DNA from: Boseongicola sp.
GTDB taxonomy: Bacteria; Pseudomonadota; Alphaproteobacteria; Rhodobacterales; Rhodobacteraceae
Assembly (NCBI GenBank): GCA_028824715.1
Contig: JAPPCV010000091.1
Coordinates: 1-32,626 of the forward strand
Reading direction: 5' to 3'
DNA length: 32,626 bases
This document shows, piece by piece, positions 24,922 to 32,626 of this stretch. A program made the translations under genes and the position numbers. Within the stretch, counting starts at the first letter, position 1, and each line of letters begins with the position of its first letter. A model generated the notes under the pieces. It saw nothing but the letters and a program-made list of their open reading frames with translations. It was not told the DNA's origin and searched no databases.

Positions 24922-26198
24922 TTCGCGAAGCCGCCTCATTCGACGAACTGATCAGGAACTTGGCGGGTCTGCCCTTTGCATGGGGCCGGCCGCGGCGACT
25001 GGGCGTTGCCGTGTCCGGAGGCAGCGACTCGATGGCCTGTCTCGACGTGATGACCTGGCACGGTCGCGATCTGGGATTTCCGGTTGAAGCCGTAACCGTC
25101 GATCACGGGCTTCGCCCCGAGACGTTCGGCGAGATTGACGCCGTTGCCCGCCATTGCGCTGGGCGCGGCACTCCTCACACGGTGTTGACATGGAAATGGA
25201 ACGGGGCGGGAAACCTCCAGGCCGAGGCGCGCAAGGCTCGCTATGGTCTCATCAGCGACTGGGCCCGCAGCTCGGGCGTTGACCAGGTTGCCCTCGGCCA
25301 TACCCGTGACGATGTTGCGGAGACGTTCCTCATGCGGCTTGCGAGAAAGTCCGGTGTCGACGGGCTCTCCGAGATGGACCACCGATTCACCCGGCATGGC
25401 ACGACGTGGATTCGCCCGATGCTCGACCACGGGCGTGAGGAATGGCGGGAGTACCTCGTGCGCAGGGGAATTTCGTGGATTGAGGATCCTTCCAATGACG
25501 ATTCGAAATTCGAACGGGTGCGGGTTCGGGACAGATTGAGGACCCTTTCGAATCTGGGCATCGATGCCGGCACATTGTCCGAAGTCGCCAGGAACATGAG
25601 CGCGGCTCGGGAAGCGCTGGAGCACTACGTTCGCCGCGAGGCCGCGCGGATTGCATCGGAAGAGAACGGCGACTTGATCCTTGCGGCGGCCGCACCCTCG
25701 CATGGACATCACGTTCCGCGAGAGATCCTGTTCCGCCTGCGGCGCCATGCACTGACATGGGTAGGCGGGCGCGAGTATCCGCCACGTTCCGACGCAATGC
25801 TTGAACTGGATCACGTGCTGCGGGACGAGGGAAGGCACACGCTCGCGGGTTGCGTCATTGCGCGCGAGCCCGACGGCCGCGACGGTCCGGGCCCGTGGCG
25901 CTTCTCGCGAGAATTCAATGCCGTGAAGGAAATGTTCGGGCGCACCGATCGGCCATGGGACGGCCGCTGGATCCTGGAAGGTCCGCATGCGGAGGAACTT
26001 GAGGTGCGTGCGCTAGGCGAGGCCGTCAAGGACACTCCGTGGCGCGACACTGGAATGCCACGCCAAAGCCTTCTTGCTTCACCTGCGATCTGGCGGGGCG
26101 CAAACCTTGTGGCTGCGCCGGTAGCGGGGCTGGCCGGCCCATGGACCGCGAAGGCAACGGGTCGCGGCAAATTCGACGAATTTCTGCAATCCCGTTGA
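24912..26198 (+). CDS. tilS: tRNA(Ile)-lysidine synthase TilS
   Basis: 428 residues. TilS attaches lysine to the wobble C of tRNA-Ile(CAU) using ATP, so that AUA is read as Ile. The PP-loop VAVSGGSDSM (about 33-41) is clear; VDHGLRP (about 60), GHTRDDVAETFLMRLARKSG and RGISWIEDPSNDD are standard conserved blocks of the N-terminal domain. The C-terminal part is less conserved. The start is GTG at 24912; a GTG at 24918 is also possible. The gene overlaps cpoB by ten bases and lies 81 bp before the preferred ftsH start. Confidence 0.93.
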   Translation: MSVIREAASFDELIRNLAGLPFAWGRPRRLGVAVSGGSDSMACLDVMTWHGRDLGFPVEAVTVDHGLRPETFGEIDAVARHCAGRGTPHTVLTWKWNGAGNLQAEARKARYGLISDWARSSGVDQVALGHTRDDVAETFLMRLARKSGVDGLSEMDHRFTRHGTTWIRPMLDHGREEWREYLVRRGISWIEDPSNDDSKFERVRVRDRLRTLSNLGIDAGTLSEVARNMSAAREALEHYVRREAARIASEENGDLILAAAAPSHGHHVPREILFRLRRHALTWVGGREYPPRSDAMLELDHVLRDEGRHTLAGCVIAREPDGRDGPGPWRFSREFNAVKEMFGRTDRPWDGRWILEGPHAEELEVRALGEAVKDTPWRDTGMPRQSLLASPAIWRGANLVAAPVAGLAGPWTAKATGRGKFDEFLQSR

Positions 26199-26222
26199 AG
26201 AATCCGCCCTGATTGCTATTTG
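26195..26222 (+). promoter_or_regulatory. Candidate ftsH promoter
   Basis: TTGAAG at 26195-26200, a 16-nt spacer, and TATTTG at 26217-26222 lie across the tilS stop, about 58 bp before the ftsH TTG start. The match is moderate. FtsH is commonly heat-inducible, so an RpoH-type promoter is possible, but the pattern here does not distinguish it. Confidence 0.3.
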
Positions 26223-26279
26223 ACTTGGAAACCGAACGGATCTGAATGGTCCGCCACGAATTGCCCGAGGGAGTTTCCG

Positions 26280-28211
26280 TTGACCAATATGCGCAACATC
26301 GCCTTCTGGATTGTCCTGTTCCTGCTCGTGCTGGCGCTGTTCAATCTTGTTTCGGGAGGCCAGCCCAGCCTGAGCAACACGACTGTCAGCTATTCCGAAT
26401 TCGTTGACCGGGTTTCTGATGGCAGCGTGACGGCCGCGACGATCGACGGCGAAAAGATCACTTTCCGCGGCGGCGACGGCCGCGAGTACGTGACGATCCA
26501 GCCTGAAGGCGCAGAGACCACCGAACTCCTGGTCAACAACAACGTGTCCTTCGACGCCAAGCCGCAGAAGCAGTCGAGTTTCATGGCGATCTTCTGGTCG
26601 TTCTTGCCCTTCCTCCTGCTGATCGGCGTCTGGATCTATTTCATGAACCGGATGCAGGGCGGTGGACGCGGCGGAGCCATGGGGTTCGGGAAGTCGCGGG
26701 CAAAGCTGCTGACGGAGAAGCACGGACGCGTCACGTTCGACGACGTTGCCGGGATCGACGAAGCCAAGGAGGAGCTCGAGGAAATCGTGGAGTTTCTTCG
26801 CAATCCGCAGAAATTTTCGCGGCTTGGAGGAAAGATTCCCAAGGGCGCGCTCCTGGTCGGTCCGCCGGGCACGGGCAAGACGCTGTTGGCGCGCGCCATA
26901 GCGGGTGAGGCCGGTGTGCCGTTCTTCACGATCTCCGGATCCGACTTTGTCGAGATGTTCGTGGGCGTCGGCGCCAGTCGTGTCCGTGACATGTTCGAGC
27001 AGGCAAAGAAGAACGCGCCGTGCATTGTTTTCATCGACGAGATCGACGCCGTGGGTCGGAGCCGAGGCATTGGTTACGGCGGTGGCAACGATGAGCGGGA
27101 GCAGACACTGAACCAGCTTCTGGTTGAAATGGACGGCTTCGAAGCGAACGAGGGAATCATCATCGTTGCCGCGACGAACCGTCCCGACGTGCTTGATCCG
27201 GCGCTCCTGCGCCCGGGTCGCTTTGACCGGCAGGTGCAAGTGCCCAACCCCGACATCAAGGGCCGTGAGAAGATTCTTGGGGTGCATGTACGCAAGATTC
27301 CCTTGGGTCCAGACGTCGACCTTCGCATCATCGCGCGCGGCACGCCCGGCTTTTCCGGGGCAGATCTCGCGAATCTCGTGAACGAAGCGGCGTTGATGGC
27401 GGCCCGTGTCGGTCGGCGATTCGTCACGATGGATGATTTCGAGAACGCCAAGGACAAGGTCATGATGGGTGCCGAGCGCCGCTCGATGGTCATGACCGAG
27501 GAGGAAAAGAAGCTGACCGCCTATCACGAGGCCGGACACGCCATCGTGGGCCTCAACGTTCCGCAACACGATCCGATACACAAGGCGACGATCATTCCAC
27601 GAGGCCGGGCGCTTGGCCTCGTGCTGAGCTTGCCGGAACGGGACCAGCTCTCGGTCACGTTCCGGAAGTACAAGTCGAAGATTGCCATGGCCATGGGAGG
27701 CCGCGCTGCCGAGGAGCTGATTTTCGGAAAGGACGACATCACCAGCGGCGCTGCATCCGACATCCAGCAGGCAAGCAAGATTGCGCGCGCCATGGTGACC
27801 CAGTTCGGCTTCGCGGACGAACTTGGCATGGTCGACTATTCGTACGAGCAGCAAAGCTACCTTGGCACTTTCCAATCCGGCCAGGCCCATTCCGAGGAAA
27901 TGCAGAAGCGCATCGACGAAAAGGTGAAGGAACTTGTCGATGAGGGGTACGAGACGGCCAGGAACATTCTCAACAAGAAAATGGGCGAGCTTGAGCGCCT
28001 TGCCGAGGGGCTGTTGGAATATGAAACGCTCACGGGCAGCGAAATCACGAACGTGATCGAGGGCAAGCCGCTGAAGCGCGCCGACGATGATGAAGACGAT
28101 TCGACAGACGCGAGCGGCACGGCGAGCGTCACGGCCATTCCCAAGACGCGACCCCGCAAGAGGCCAGGGGAAGGCAAGGAACCTGAACTCGAGCCGGAGC
28201 CGACGGCTTAG
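26280..28211 (+). CDS. ftsH: ATP-dependent zinc metalloprotease FtsH
   Basis: 643 residues from a TTG at 26280, chosen because GAGGGAG lies 6 nt upstream and the protein then begins [20 protein letters not shown] as in relatives; an ATG at 26289 is three codons later. Membrane helices at about 8-23 and 100-122 flank a small periplasmic domain. AAA+ domain: Walker A GPPGTGKT (194-201), Walker B IVFIDEID, second region of homology [20 protein letters not shown]. Zinc protease motif HEAGH at 416-420. The tail is acidic then Pro/Glu-rich. FtsH hexamers degrade membrane proteins and regulators such as sigma-32 and LpxC in other bacteria. No terminator with a T-run is evident downstream. Confidence 0.97.
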   Translation: MTNMRNIAFWIVLFLLVLALFNLVSGGQPSLSNTTVSYSEFVDRVSDGSVTAATIDGEKITFRGGDGREYVTIQPEGAETTELLVNNNVSFDAKPQKQSSFMAIFWSFLPFLLLIGVWIYFMNRMQGGGRGGAMGFGKSRAKLLTEKHGRVTFDDVAGIDEAKEELEEIVEFLRNPQKFSRLGGKIPKGALLVGPPGTGKTLLARAIAGEAGVPFFTISGSDFVEMFVGVGASRVRDMFEQAKKNAPCIVFIDEIDAVGRSRGIGYGGGNDEREQTLNQLLVEMDGFEANEGIIIVAATNRPDVLDPALLRPGRFDRQVQVPNPDIKGREKILGVHVRKIPLGPDVDLRIIARGTPGFSGADLANLVNEAALMAARVGRRFVTMDDFENAKDKVMMGAERRSMVMTEEEKKLTAYHEAGHAIVGLNVPQHDPIHKATIIPRGRALGLVLSLPERDQLSVTFRKYKSKIAMAMGGRAAEELIFGKDDITSGAASDIQQASKIARAMVTQFGFADELGMVDYSYEQQSYLGTFQSGQAHSEEMQKRIDEKVKELVDEGYETARNILNKKMGELERLAEGLLEYETLTGSEITNVIEGKPLKRADDDEDDSTDASGTASVTAIPKTRPRKRPGEGKEPELEPEPTA

Positions 28212-28699
28212 TCCTTTTGGAGACGCGTGGCCGCTGCAGGTCGACTGCTGTGCACGGCTGCCAGAAGCTGTCCCTGTCTTGCAATTCCGGCACGGCAGCC
28301 GTCCTCCTGATTCTGGCGATGCAGGCACATGTTGGCGTCCCGACATTTCGAAGGTCCGTGCAGTCGATGGCGCATGACCTACCCTGCGGATCTTCGGAAC
28401 TGCGAGACTTGGCACAGGAGAGTGAACCGGCCCGACCGGTTCCTGGCCATGACGATCAAGGAAGCGTTCTAAGGGCAGGACAAGTCGTTCAGGATGGCGG
28501 CTGAAAGGCCTCGCGGCACGGCTTCATGGTTTGTGCGCTAAGGAAGGTTGACGTTGGCCGGCATGGTTCGCCCCAGTGCCCAATCAACGTGCCTGGGAAA
28601 GAGAACAAAGGCGCTTGCGTTGCCCGAATTGCCGGTTTTCCGGCATCCGCCACATGGATACACGGATATTCCACGGCATGACTCGGTCAGGAGGTTCTC
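28212..28699. other. 488-bp gap between ftsH and folD
   Basis: No intact gene. Around 28370-28470 broken plus-strand frames give HDLPCGSS and, in another frame, ETWHRRVNRPDRF, which vaguely recall the N-terminal D-L-P...W-x-x-x-x-x-R-x-x-R-W part of IS5-type transposases; this is weak. A small hairpin TGCCGG-TTTT-CCGGCA is at 28630-28645 in the probable folD leader. A good Shine-Dalgarno, AGGAGG, directly precedes folD. Confidence 0.45.
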
Positions 28700-29602
28700 A
28701 TGGGTGCAACGATAATTGATGGCAGGGATTTCGCGGCCGCGGTGCGCGGCAAGGTGACGGGCCACGTGACACGGCTGGCAAGCGAGCAGGGCATTGTACC
28801 CGGCCTAGCAGTGGTGCTGGTAGGCGAGGATCCGGCAAGCCAGGTCTACGTGCGTTCAAAGGGCAAGGCGACGGTCGAGGCCGGAATGAAAAGCGTCGAA
28901 CACAATCTGGCAGCAGACACTTCAGAAAGCGAACTGCTGGCACTGATTGATCAATTGAACAACGATTCTTCCATACATGGCATCCTGGTTCAGTTGCCGC
29001 TTCCGGAGCATCTGAACGAGGGTCTCGTCGTCAATGCCATTGATCCGGCAAAGGATGTGGATGGTTTCCACATCTCCAATGTGGGGCTCCTCGGCACCGG
29101 CCGGAAATCGATGGTGCCTTGCACGCCGCTTGGATGCCTGATGTTGCTCAGGAACCACCATGGAAGCCTGTCGGGGCTGGATGCTGTGGTAATTGGCAGG
29201 TCCAACATCGTGGGCAGGCCGATGGTCCAGTTGCTTATTGGCGACAGTTGCACGGTCACTGTCGCACATTCGCGGACAAGGGATTTGCCGGAAGTCGTGC
29301 GGCGGGCGGACGTGGTTGTGGCTGCCGTCGGGCGACCTGCAATGGTTCAAGGCGACTGGCTCAAGCCCGGGGCCACCGTGATCGATGTGGGCATCAACAG
29401 GGTCGATGCGCCGGAAAGGGGCGTAGGCAAGACGCGGCTTGTGGGAGACGTCGACTTCGAACGCGCTTCGCGGGTGGCCGGTGCAATCACTCCCGTCCCT
29501 GGTGGCGTCGGGCCGATGACCATCGCTTGCCTGCTTGCGAACACGTTGACGGCGTGCTGCCGCTCGAACGGCGTTCCGGAACCTGAAGGCTTGACGGCCT
29601 GA
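28700..29602 (+). CDS. folD: Methylenetetrahydrofolate dehydrogenase / cyclohydrolase FolD
   Basis: 300 residues, typical length. FolD interconverts methylene-, methenyl- and formyl-tetrahydrofolate with NADP in the cytoplasm, supplying one-carbon units. Diagnostic segments: [17 protein letters not shown] (about 42-58, with the Tyr/Lys of the cyclohydrolase site), [12 protein letters not shown] (about 95-106), DGFHISNVG (about 121-129), the NADP-binding [14 protein letters not shown] (about 172-185), and the signature [18 protein letters not shown] near 271-288. The ATG has AGGAGG 6 nt upstream, after a 488-bp gap, so folD is probably monocistronic. Confidence 0.96.
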   Translation: MGATIIDGRDFAAAVRGKVTGHVTRLASEQGIVPGLAVVLVGEDPASQVYVRSKGKATVEAGMKSVEHNLAADTSESELLALIDQLNNDSSIHGILVQLPLPEHLNEGLVVNAIDPAKDVDGFHISNVGLLGTGRKSMVPCTPLGCLMLLRNHHGSLSGLDAVVIGRSNIVGRPMVQLLIGDSCTVTVAHSRTRDLPEVVRRADVVVAAVGRPAMVQGDWLKPGATVIDVGINRVDAPERGVGKTRLVGDVDFERASRVAGAITPVPGGVGPMTIACLLANTLTACCRSNGVPEPEGLTA

Positions 29603-29717
29603 ATGGCCCGCGGGCACTTCCGGTCTGGACCCCGCCTTGGCCCTCGGTGCCTGATAGCGCAATCTGATTGCTGACTGTCCGACAGGATGGGCGCCTGATG
29701 GAATTGGGGGTGCTTGC

Positions 29718-29975
29718 ATGAGCACAAGCATCACCGTTCGCGACATTGATGCGGGGGACAAGTCTTGGCTTCGACGGGAAGCCCGTCAGTTTGGCGCGCC
29801 TATGGAAGAGCTGGTCCGCGGCCTGGTCGACGAGCGGCGCACGAAGACCGAGCTGCGCCCGAAGCCGTCCGAGGCTTTCGCCCGACATTTCGGAGCGGAC
29901 AATGGCGTCGACATTCCGCCCCTGGTACGTGGAGGTTATCGACCTTTGCTGTCTTCCAATGAGGGAGAGGAATGA
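29718..29975 (+). CDS. FitA/VapB-type ribbon-helix-helix antitoxin
   Basis: 85 residues. The start SITVRDIDAGDKSWLRREAR and then APMEELVRGLVDER is the ribbon-helix-helix pattern of FitA-like antitoxins: beta strand I-T-V-R-D/N, helix, then S/P-M-E-E-L-V-R. The C-terminus carries the toxin-binding tail (about 45-85). Such proteins bind the operon promoter and inhibit a PIN-domain RNase. A GGGTG box precedes the ATG, and the stop overlaps the start of the toxin as ATGA (29972-29975). The toxin that follows is only a fragment, so this is now probably an orphan antitoxin. Confidence 0.8.
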   Translation: MSTSITVRDIDAGDKSWLRREARQFGAPMEELVRGLVDERRTKTELRPKPSEAFARHFGADNGVDIPPLVRGGYRPLLSSNEGEE

Positions 29976-30085
29976 CTGTGCCGCTCGCGTGGCTCTTGGA
30001 TACGCAGGTCGTAAGAAACCCTCCGAAAGTTTGTAACCAGCTAACATATAGGTCGTCTTTTCAGTTTTCATCCAGATGGATTTGA
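29972..30085 (+). pseudogene. N-terminal fragment of a PIN-domain (FitB/VapC) toxin
   Basis: The ATG at 29972 overlaps the antitoxin stop and has GGGAGAGG just upstream, so it is a real start. The beginning WLLDTQVV matches the first strand of PIN toxins (LLDTNVV/LS), including the first catalytic Asp, though the usual Asn is Gln. After about residue 20 (RNPPK, near 30028) family character is lost and the frame ends at a TGA at 30083-30085. A PIN C-terminus in the same orientation lies at 31526-31765, which may be the other end of the same gene. Confidence 0.6.
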
Positions 30086-30501
30086 GCCCCACAAGCATCC
30101 AGAGAGCGATCCGGATCCGAATCCGCGCGCCGCGGGCCGGACGCCTGCGCCCCCATGCCTCGATGTCGAGACGATCCTGACTCCTGCCTGACAGGACGGG
30201 GATGGAGGGGATTGGGAATGCCGTGTCGGGTGGTGTCGCGATGACCACGACGGATCGCCCCGGCGGGCCTGTGAGCGCACGCGCGACCCCTGGGCAGGGT
30301 TTCGTTGTTGTGTGGCGGCGCCGTCGCGCGGGAGCGCGCGCAACGGCCCGAACGGCGGGGCATTGCCGGACTCCCCTGACCGTGCGCTTTGAATGCGCTG
30401 GCGGCTCGGCCCACCTTCGCCGCGCCGGCACGCGTTGCGGACGGCACCGGGCCGACGGCGCAGAACGACCGTCATTTCCCGCAATCGAACGGGTGGGCAC
30501 C
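30086..30501. other. 416-bp GC-rich gap before the AlpA-like gene
   Basis: No gene I can support. A plus-strand frame from 30202 continues into the AlpA-like gene but is Arg/Ala-rich with no family resemblance. A GC hairpin (CGCGCG-GGAG-CGCGCG type) is at about 30326-30345. The base composition is noticeably higher in GC than the folD-antitoxin part, consistent with inserted DNA. Confidence 0.45.
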
Positions 30502-30720
30502 ATGGATGCACGCGACAGCGGCTTCTTCGACACTCGGCGCGCGGCAGACTGTCTCGGCCTTTCGAGCCGCACGCTGGACGGCTACCGCGTGAGCGGGGAC
30601 GGGCCCGCCTTCCACCGATGCGGCAACCGCGTGCGTTATCGCAGGTCGGATCTGCACACGTGGGCGACGCGGCGCCGGGCGACCACGACGGCGGAGGCGG
30701 ACCGCCTGGGCGCGCGATGA
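30502..30720 (+). CDS. AlpA/excisionase-like helix-turn-helix protein
   Basis: 72 residues. FFDTRRAADCLGLSSRTLDG (8-27) is a MerR/excisionase-type winged helix start (HTH_17), followed by YRVSGDGPAFHRCGNRVRYR and a DLHTWATRRR helix. Proteins of exactly this layout accompany alphaproteobacterial integrative and conjugative elements, usually near repA/traF-type genes; that association is from memory. The ATG at 30502 is chosen because the homology begins seven residues later and the upstream frame is non-family. No replication or transfer gene follows, so it is probably a leftover of an element. It may still be expressed. Confidence 0.65.
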   Translation: MDARDSGFFDTRRAADCLGLSSRTLDGYRVSGDGPAFHRCGNRVRYRRSDLHTWATRRRATTTAEADRLGAR

Positions 30721-30793
30721 GGAAGCATGTAGGGTCGGCGCTTCAAATCTGTCCGCAAAACCTCCATGTTTTCGGACAAGAAGAGAACCAGCA

Positions 30794-31394
30794 ATGTCCG
30801 TCGCCCAGACCATCCGCACCGAACTCCGCAACCTGCCGAGGGGGCCGGCCCTTCGCGACCTCGCGCTGCGCCGGGCACGGTCCGCGCGGCGCCGTTGACC
30901 GGGCGCTTTCGCGCATCGTGGAAGAGGGCGGGATCGAGCGCCTCGCCCGGGGCGTCTTCGTCCGCCCCAGGAAGAGCCGCTGCGTGGGCAGCGTCGTTTC
31001 GGGCGTCGCCGAGGTGGTCCGTGTCATCGCCCGGGACAACGGCGAGACCGTCCAGGTGCACGGCGCCGAGGCAGCCCGGCGCCTCGGCCTTAGCACCCAG
31101 GCCCCGACGACGCCGATGTACCACACCAGCGCGTCCAGCCGCACGATCCGCATCGGCAACGCAACGGTCCGGATGGTCCACACCTCGAACCGCCGCCGGC
31201 TTCAGTTCGCCGGCGAGCCCGCCGGCCTCGCGCTTGCGGCACTCTGGTATCTCGGCAGGGGCAATGCGACGCCGGAAGCGGTTGCCAGGATCGAGGCCGC
31301 GATTGGTCCGGATGCGTTCGCCAGGCTCCGCTCGGCCGACATGCCGGCCTGGATGGCCGACGCGCTCGACGCGGGGGCGGCCGTCCGTGGCTGA
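30794..31394 (+). pseudogene. Frameshifted AbiEi-type (DUF6088-like) antitoxin
   Basis: An ATG at 30794 gives MSVAQTIRTELRNLPRGPAL and RDLALRRA, the usual start of this family, but the frame stops at a TGA 34 codons in (30896-30898). The remainder is intact in another frame: GPRGAVDRALSRIVEEGGIE, RLARGVFVRPRKSRCVGSV, ETVQVHGAEAARRLGLSTQA, LALAALWYLGRGNATPEAVA, ending MPAWMADALDAG with a stop at 31392-31394. Rejoining needs a single-base shift near 30870-30880. These are AbiEi-like transcriptional regulators/antitoxins of type IV toxin-antitoxin (AbiE) systems. The shift could be a true mutation or a sequence error; the truncated partner downstream favours real decay. Confidence 0.75.
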
Positions 31395-31545
31395 CGCCTT
31401 CCTCACGCTCCCGGCCACGGACCGGCGGGACATCCTCCAGATCGCCGCCGCGCGGTCCGGTCGGCCAGCGGTCATCCTGGAGAAGGACGTCTGGGCAAGG
31501 AAAGCGCCGACGCGGTTCTGCCGGACGGTTCCACGATCTCGCTGA
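31387..31545 (+). pseudogene. Truncated AbiEii-type nucleotidyltransferase toxin start
   Basis: A GTG at 31387 overlaps the AbiEi-like stop by eight bases, the normal AbiEi-AbiEii arrangement. The product begins MADAFLTLPATDRRDILQIA and reaches RPAVILEKDVW, the characteristic N-terminus of AbiEii/DUF1814 toxins (L-E-K-D-x-W). Family sequence ends there, at about 31497; the expected K-G-G-T-S-L nucleotidyltransferase motif is absent and the frame stops at 31543-31545. Toxin activity is therefore lost. Confidence 0.65.
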
Positions 31546-31765
31546 CGAGTTGTTCGAAGATCGGATCTTCGTCGATGCACAGGCATGCGCGAGAATCTTG
31601 GAAGACAAGCGCCTTCGTGGCGAGTCATTCGACGACCAAATTAGGGATGCCTTCGTGGTTGCATCGGCGTTCACCAGCGGCCTTTCGGTGGTGACGAGGA
31701 ACACCGGCGAGTTCCAAAATACCGGTGTAGGTACGGTCGATCCTTGGACAGTTGGACCGCGTTGA
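31526..31765 (+). pseudogene. C-terminal fragment of a PIN-domain (FitB/VapC) toxin
   Basis: From about 31526 a frame reads RFHDLADELFEDRIFVDAQA, then SFDDQIRDAFVVASAFTSGL, SVVTRNTGEFQNTGVGTVDPW and a stop at 31763-31765. This is the second half of a FitB-type PIN RNase, with the conserved Asp (IRDAF) and the T-R-N-x-x-E/D-F motif. No start codon with a ribosome site precedes it; the family N-terminus is missing. It joins directly to the truncated AbiEii fragment. It is in the same orientation as the PIN N-terminus at 29972 and could be the far side of the same interrupted gene; about 45 residues of the middle would be missing. Confidence 0.65.
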
Positions 31766-31912
31766 TGCTTGTTTCCGAACTGGGGCGACCGACGCACCTT
31801 GGAGACTTGGCATGCAGTAGGAATCGTTCTTCTGCGCTTGGAGATGACGCATCCTTGCGCGAAAGGCATCGGCAGGAAGTGCCATCGGGTTCGTTGACGG
31901 TTGGAGGATTGC

Positions 31913-32572
31913 TCACACAGCACTCGGGACCGGCGCGGGCAATACTTGCGTCCCAGTGAGATACGCCACTGCGTGTTTGGAAAAGAGGTCGCGCAGCGCG
32001 GATGCCGTCCAGTCGAGCCCTCCCGTGTAGCAACCATAGGCGGGCAGAATCAGCCGCGCCTCGTCAACCATGAAACAGGGCCTGGATGTGCCGCGAATGC
32101 GCGCCTTGGGATGGAAATGACCGGAAATCTCTCCCGGGCCGGCGCCGCTCTCGGCAATGTGTCGAAACGCGAAGGGGCCGAGCCGAAACTCGCCCAGGTG
32201 CACGCCGCCCTGGTTGGCTGGACCGGGGTCGTGGTTGCCTTCGAGCCAAATCCACTGCCTGCTCTCCTGCAGTTGGAGCACCTTCGCTCGAGTCGTCTCG
32301 GAAATGGCGTCGGCGGCAGTCAGGTCGTCGAAGCTGTCGCCTAGGCACAGCACGACATCCGGCCGCAGCGCGTCCAGGTCTGCGCCAAGACGCGCGAGCG
32401 TCTCGTCGGCGTCATAGGGAGGCAGCAGCGTTCCGCTCCGCCGTGCGATTCGCTCTGACTTTCCCAAGTGCAGGTCCGCGACTGCCAGCAGCTCTCTTGA
32501 CGCCCAATGCAATGCGCCTGACGGGAGCAGCGTGAGGGTCTCCCCGCAGAATGGAATGTCACGAGCGTTCAT
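31913..32572 (-). CDS. pdeM: Ligase-associated DNA damage response endonuclease PdeM
   Basis: 219 residues, a calcineurin-type metallophosphoesterase. Metal motifs are all present: D-x-H in VADLHLGKSE (about 27-36), G-D-x-x-D-D in LCLGDSFDDL (about 74-83), G-N-H-D in LEGNHDPG (about 110-117) and G-H-x-H-P in ISGHFHPKARI. PdeM proteins occur beside a DEXH-box helicase (Lhr2 type) and often an ATP-dependent DNA ligase, and are taken to act in DNA repair. The start ATG at 32570-32572 overlaps the stop of the upstream gene as ATGA. The terminal residues are not unusual. Gene intact. Confidence 0.88.
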   Translation of the reverse strand: MNARDIPFCGETLTLLPSGALHWASRELLAVADLHLGKSERIARRSGTLLPPYDADETLARLGADLDALRPDVVLCLGDSFDDLTAADAISETTRAKVLQLQESRQWIWLEGNHDPGPANQGGVHLGEFRLGPFAFRHIAESGAGPGEISGHFHPKARIRGTSRPCFMVDEARLILPAYGCYTGGLDWTASALRDLFSKHAVAYLTGTQVLPAPVPSAV

Positions 32573-32626
32573 GATCCGTTCTTATCGCTGACCTCCAGGA
32601 GTGGCAAGGCTTGACGGGTGCGTGCC
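32569..32626 (-). CDS. C-terminal end of a gene upstream of pdeM, probably the ligase-associated helicase
   Basis: On the minus strand the frame ending at TGA 32569-32571 is open to the window edge and encodes ARTRQALPLLEVSDKNGS. The ATGA overlap with pdeM is the arrangement expected of the helicase-pdeM pair. The identity is an inference from position only; 18 residues are too few to recognise the protein. Confidence 0.4.
   Translation of the reverse strand, partial: ARTRQALPLLEVSDKNGS

Noticed and set aside
26079-28415. 778-residue minus-strand open frame opposite ftsH
   Set aside because: Antisense shadow in GC-rich DNA; ftsH on the plus strand has complete motifs over the same bases.

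Overview
The window looks like a chromosomal segment of a GC-rich alphaproteobacterium, most likely Rhodobacterales (Rhodobacter/Roseobacter type). The basis is the combined gene order: xerD next to aroK-aroB, ruvCAB followed by ybgC-tolQRAB-pal-cpoB-tilS-ftsH, a short proline/acid-rich TolA, a DUF1127 protein, and a ligase-associated PdeM nuclease. Taxonomy is inferred from synteny and protein character, not from a marker search.

Layout. 1-167: end of an OmpA-type peptidoglycan-binding protein. 305-4552 (minus): a 44-aa membrane protein, a 515-aa exported protein of unknown function, xerD, and a CorC/HlyC-type CBS membrane protein. 4667-6348 (plus): aroK-aroB of the shikimate pathway, facing away from the xerD group. 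6603-11692: a catabolic block of a cytoplasmic sulfatase, two short-chain dehydrogenases and a BetA-like GMC alcohol dehydrogenase, with no transporter or regulator. 11980-12180: a DUF1127 protein with a clear terminator. 12489-14699: ruvC-ruvA-ruvB for Holliday-junction processing.

14700-19326 is an accessory stretch between ruvB and ybgC, genes that commonly sit close together in this group. It carries a pair of 31-bp imperfect inverted repeats, a DUF5131-like N-terminal remnant, an intact hipB-hipA toxin-antitoxin pair with a candidate operator, a Phd-type antitoxin remnant, a DUF3500 protein, and one isolated sequence closely resembling a type I-E CRISPR repeat.

19327-28211 is the envelope/housekeeping run: ybgC, tolQ, tolR, tolA, tolB, pal, cpoB (Tol-Pal envelope constriction machine), then tilS and ftsH. 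folD follows at 28700-29602.

29718-31765 is a gene graveyard. A FitA/VapB antitoxin is followed by only the start of its PIN toxin. A PIN-toxin C-terminus lies about 1.5 kb further on. Between them are an AlpA-like helix-turn-helix gene, a frameshifted AbiEi-type (DUF6088-like) antitoxin and a truncated AbiEii-type toxin start. The window ends with pdeM (minus) and the last codons of an upstream gene that is probably the ligase-associated helicase. I see no rRNA, tRNA, intact insertion sequence, or multi-unit CRISPR array. The most unusual material is the two accessory stretches; I do not see a convincing wholly new multi-gene system.
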